DNA of 25,159 bases from Treponema sp. UBA3662 (lineage in GTDB: Bacteria > Spirochaetota > Spirochaetia > Treponematales > Treponemataceae): positions 1-25,159 of the forward strand of contig DFJV01000122.1 of assembly GCA_002373205.1 (NCBI GenBank), given 5' to 3'. The position numbers were made by a program, and so were the translations under genes. The first letter of the stretch is position 1. Each line of letters begins with the position of its first letter. A model generated the notes under the pieces. That model did not search any database and was not told the origin of the DNA. It saw only the letters and a list, made by a program, of their open reading frames with translations. Shown here in pieces: positions 23,472 to 25,159 of the stretch.

Positions 23472-24589
23472 AACTTTCCTTCCTTACCTATAAAATAACG
23501 AAAATCACTCGCTATTGCAATAACCAAGAGCAAGGCTATAAAGGCTATTCCTATGAATTGTATGTAATAAAGAACTTTTGGATGCATTTTGCGCCTGAAT
23601 ACGCACTCAATAAAGGCAAAAAGAATAAGTCCGCCGTCAAGGATGGGAATGGGCAAAAGATTTGTAATAAAAAGGGAGATGCTTATAAGCGCAAGGAACT
23701 GCATCGTGCTCACCACTGCAATTCCAAGCCCGTGTTTTAAGCCTTCCTTTACGGCACCACCAAGCATTGTCGTTATGCGGACTGGACCTGCAACTGCGCT
23801 TGTGATTTTTACCCCGCTGAACAAAACGCCTATGCTCTTTACAGTAACACAAAGCATGTCAACAGCCTTGTACACCCCCTGGCCAGCTGCAGCAAAAACG
23901 GGGTAGGGACCGTAATGCCTTTCCTTGTCAAATTCCGGGGAAACAATGCCTAGTTTTCCGGCCCCGGTATTTTTGTCCAAAACAGTGTGAACCGTTATTT
24001 CCTGTGCCTCACCGTTGCGCAAAAATTTAACCGCAACGTCCTTGTCAGCATTCATAGAGATGTATTCAGAAATTTCAGAGAAATATTCAACGGGCTTACC
24101 GTCCAAGGCTATTATCGCATCACCAGAAATCATTCCGGACTCATGGGCAGGGGACTCAATTCCTTCGTAGACTTCATCAGCCATCTGAACAGTAGTTCCG
24201 GCATCATAATATGTGTAGCCTATAAGGGCAACAACAAAAAAAGCAATGCAGGCAAAGACAAAGTTGAAGAATGGACCTGCAAAGGCAATCAGAAGCCTTT
24301 TCAGCGGATGAATTCCGTAAAATGAATCCTTGTCACCTTCAATTACATTTTTATTCTCTTCCAAAGCAGTGCGCCAGTCGTTTTCCCCCTTCATTGCGCA
24401 ATATCCGCCAAGGGGAATAAGAGAAATCCTGTAGTCGGTACCTTTGTAGCCACGGTGAAGGAGAACTGGTCCCATGCCTATGGAAAAAGCCTCGACCTTT
24501 ACACCAAAAAGCCGTGCCGCAAGGAAATGCCCCAGCTCATGAAAAAAAACAAGAAAGCCAAGACCCAAAATTCCATAAACAATAGTCAT
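23468..24589 (-). CDS. rseP: RseP-type site-2 intramembrane metalloprotease
   Basis: 373 aa, M50 family. The zinc site HELGH is at 17-21 in the first membrane segment, and the second conserved block NLLPIPILDGG lies near 318-328 and supplies the zinc-binding Asp. One PDZ domain sits between (about 130-205, SPAHESGMISGDAIIALDGKPV), where E. coli RseP has two. The family cuts membrane-bound anti-sigma factors or signal-peptide remnants; the local substrate is not visible. The ATG directly follows the Dxr stop with no gap, and the 3' end overlaps the WD40 gene, making a three-gene operon. Confidence 0.93.
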   Translation of the reverse strand: MTIVYGILGLGFLVFFHELGHFLAARLFGVKVEAFSIGMGPVLLHRGYKGTDYRISLIPLGGYCAMKGENDWRTALEENKNVIEGDKDSFYGIHPLKRLLIAFAGPFFNFVFACIAFFVVALIGYTYYDAGTTVQMADEVYEGIESPAHESGMISGDAIIALDGKPVEYFSEISEYISMNADKDVAVKFLRNGEAQEITVHTVLDKNTGAGKLGIVSPEFDKERHYGPYPVFAAAGQGVYKAVDMLCVTVKSIGVLFSGVKITSAVAGPVRITTMLGGAVKEGLKHGLGIAVVSTMQFLALISISLFITNLLPIPILDGGLILFAFIECVFRRKMHPKVLYYIQFIGIAFIALLLVIAIASDFRYFIGKEGKL

Positions 24590-25159
24590 CTAAAGCTCCC
24601 TCCGCAAATTTTCCTCAAGAATCTTTTTTGCCACTTCACGAACTTCTGCATCCTTTCGGTAGACAGTTTTCAGCGAAGAAGGCTCTTCAGACCAGTCGCT
24701 CTGCAAAGCCTTTTCAACAATCGCTGCTATGTCCAAAAATCCGCATTTTTTGTCAAGGAAAGCGTGGGCTGCAATTTCGTTTGCCGCATTAAAGGCAATT
24801 GTATAGGATTTTCCTTTTTTTGCGCATTCATAGGCAAGGGAAAGCAGGGGAAAGTCATCCATTCGTGGAGCCATAAAAGTCATGTCGTGGCCAGCAAGGT
24901 CAAATGGCTCAAGATAGTTTTCCTTGTATTCGGGGAAGGTAAGAGCGCCAAGAATAGGGTGCCTCATGTCCGGGTTGCTTATCTGTGCGTAGAGCATTCC
25001 GTCTTTTGTGCGCACAAGCGAATGTATAAGGCTCTGCGGGTGAACCACAACCTTTATTTTTGCCGTGTCCAGTCCAAAAAGCCGGGCAGCCTCTATTACC
25101 TCAAGCCCCTTGTTTGCAAGCGTTGCGCTGTCCACCGTGATTTTTGGCCCCATATTCCA
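24590..25159 (-). CDS. dxr: 1-deoxy-D-xylulose 5-phosphate reductoisomerase, C-terminal part (cut by window end)
   Basis: The frame runs off the right edge of the window, so the N-terminal NADPH domain is not present. About 189 residues are visible, beginning WNMGPKITVDSATLANKG and continuing VVHPQSLIHSLV, MRHPILGALTFPEY and FNAANEIAAHAFL, all conserved in Dxr (IspC). It makes 2-C-methyl-erythritol 4-phosphate in the MEP isoprenoid pathway, which supplies undecaprenyl phosphate for envelope synthesis. The ATG at 25153 is internal and not the real start. The stop abuts the rseP ATG. Confidence 0.95.
   Translation of the reverse strand, partial: WNMGPKITVDSATLANKGLEVIEAARLFGLDTAKIKVVVHPQSLIHSLVRTKDGMLYAQISNPDMRHPILGALTFPEYKENYLEPFDLAGHDMTFMAPRMDDFPLLSLAYECAKKGKSYTIAFNAANEIAAHAFLDKKCGFLDIAAIVEKALQSDWSEEPSSLKTVYRKDAEVREVAKKILEENLRREL

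Noticed and set aside
1..25159. CRISPR array, tRNA, rRNA, insertion sequence or prophage genes
   Set aside because: No regularly spaced repeats, no cloverleaf-like sequence noticed, and no transposase, integrase or phage motif in any frame.

Overview
The window reads as chromosomal DNA of a Treponema-like spirochaete. The grounds are a PcnB-type nucleotidyltransferase, an Rnf-like gene cluster, a partial Dxr next to an RseP-type protease (the order I associate with Treponema), a secreted WD40-type propeller, a moderate G+C content and heavy use of CTT for leucine. This taxonomic call is inference from gene content; no rRNA or tRNA gene was seen.

Layout. Positions 1-89 hold a possible C-terminal scrap of an upstream gene, followed by a poly(A) polymerase/tRNA nucleotidyltransferase gene (83-1189, +). 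A GC-rich hairpin element (1225-1356) separates it from two convergent minus-strand genes: a P-loop/Asp23-domain fusion and a pseudouridine synthase. A divergent promoter region at 3262-3333 starts a long plus-strand run (3334-11813): divergent PAP2 protein, unknown 8-TM protein, five genes with the order and lengths of rnfC-D-G-E-A, a small membrane protein where rnfB would be, and a GH57-like protein. The genes from 3334 to 9760 abut or overlap by a few bases and probably form one operon. From 11834 to 17572 the minus strand carries FemAB transferase, methionyl-tRNA synthetase, a WecA/TagO-type phosphosugar transferase and mannose-1-phosphate guanylyltransferase, which is envelope and glycan chemistry plus translation. 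A second hairpin element and a strong terminator (17649-17854) precede a secreted protein of unknown function. A divergent promoter region with an inverted repeat then leads to an aminotransferase and glycogen synthase (+). A shared terminator at 21476-21515 separates these from the minus-strand set WD40 propeller, RseP and Dxr (cut by the window end).

The most interesting part is the Rnf-like cluster. Order, lengths and several family landmarks are those of an Rnf/Nqr redox-driven ion pump. Yet by eye the subunits lack nearly every cofactor site expected: the glycine-rich nucleotide/FMN loop of RnfC, the flavinylation motifs of RnfD and RnfG, the intramembrane cluster cysteines of RnfA and RnfE, and the entire iron-sulphur protein RnfB. 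Only two cysteine motifs for [4Fe-4S] clusters in RnfC remain. The neighbouring GH57-like protein has likewise lost its catalytic residues. Either this is a redox-silenced Rnf derivative put to a new use, or it is an Rnf branch with different chemistry. A second signal is a set of promoters whose -10 box lies only 7-9 bases before the start codon with no ribosome binding site, which suggests leaderless mRNAs for several genes.
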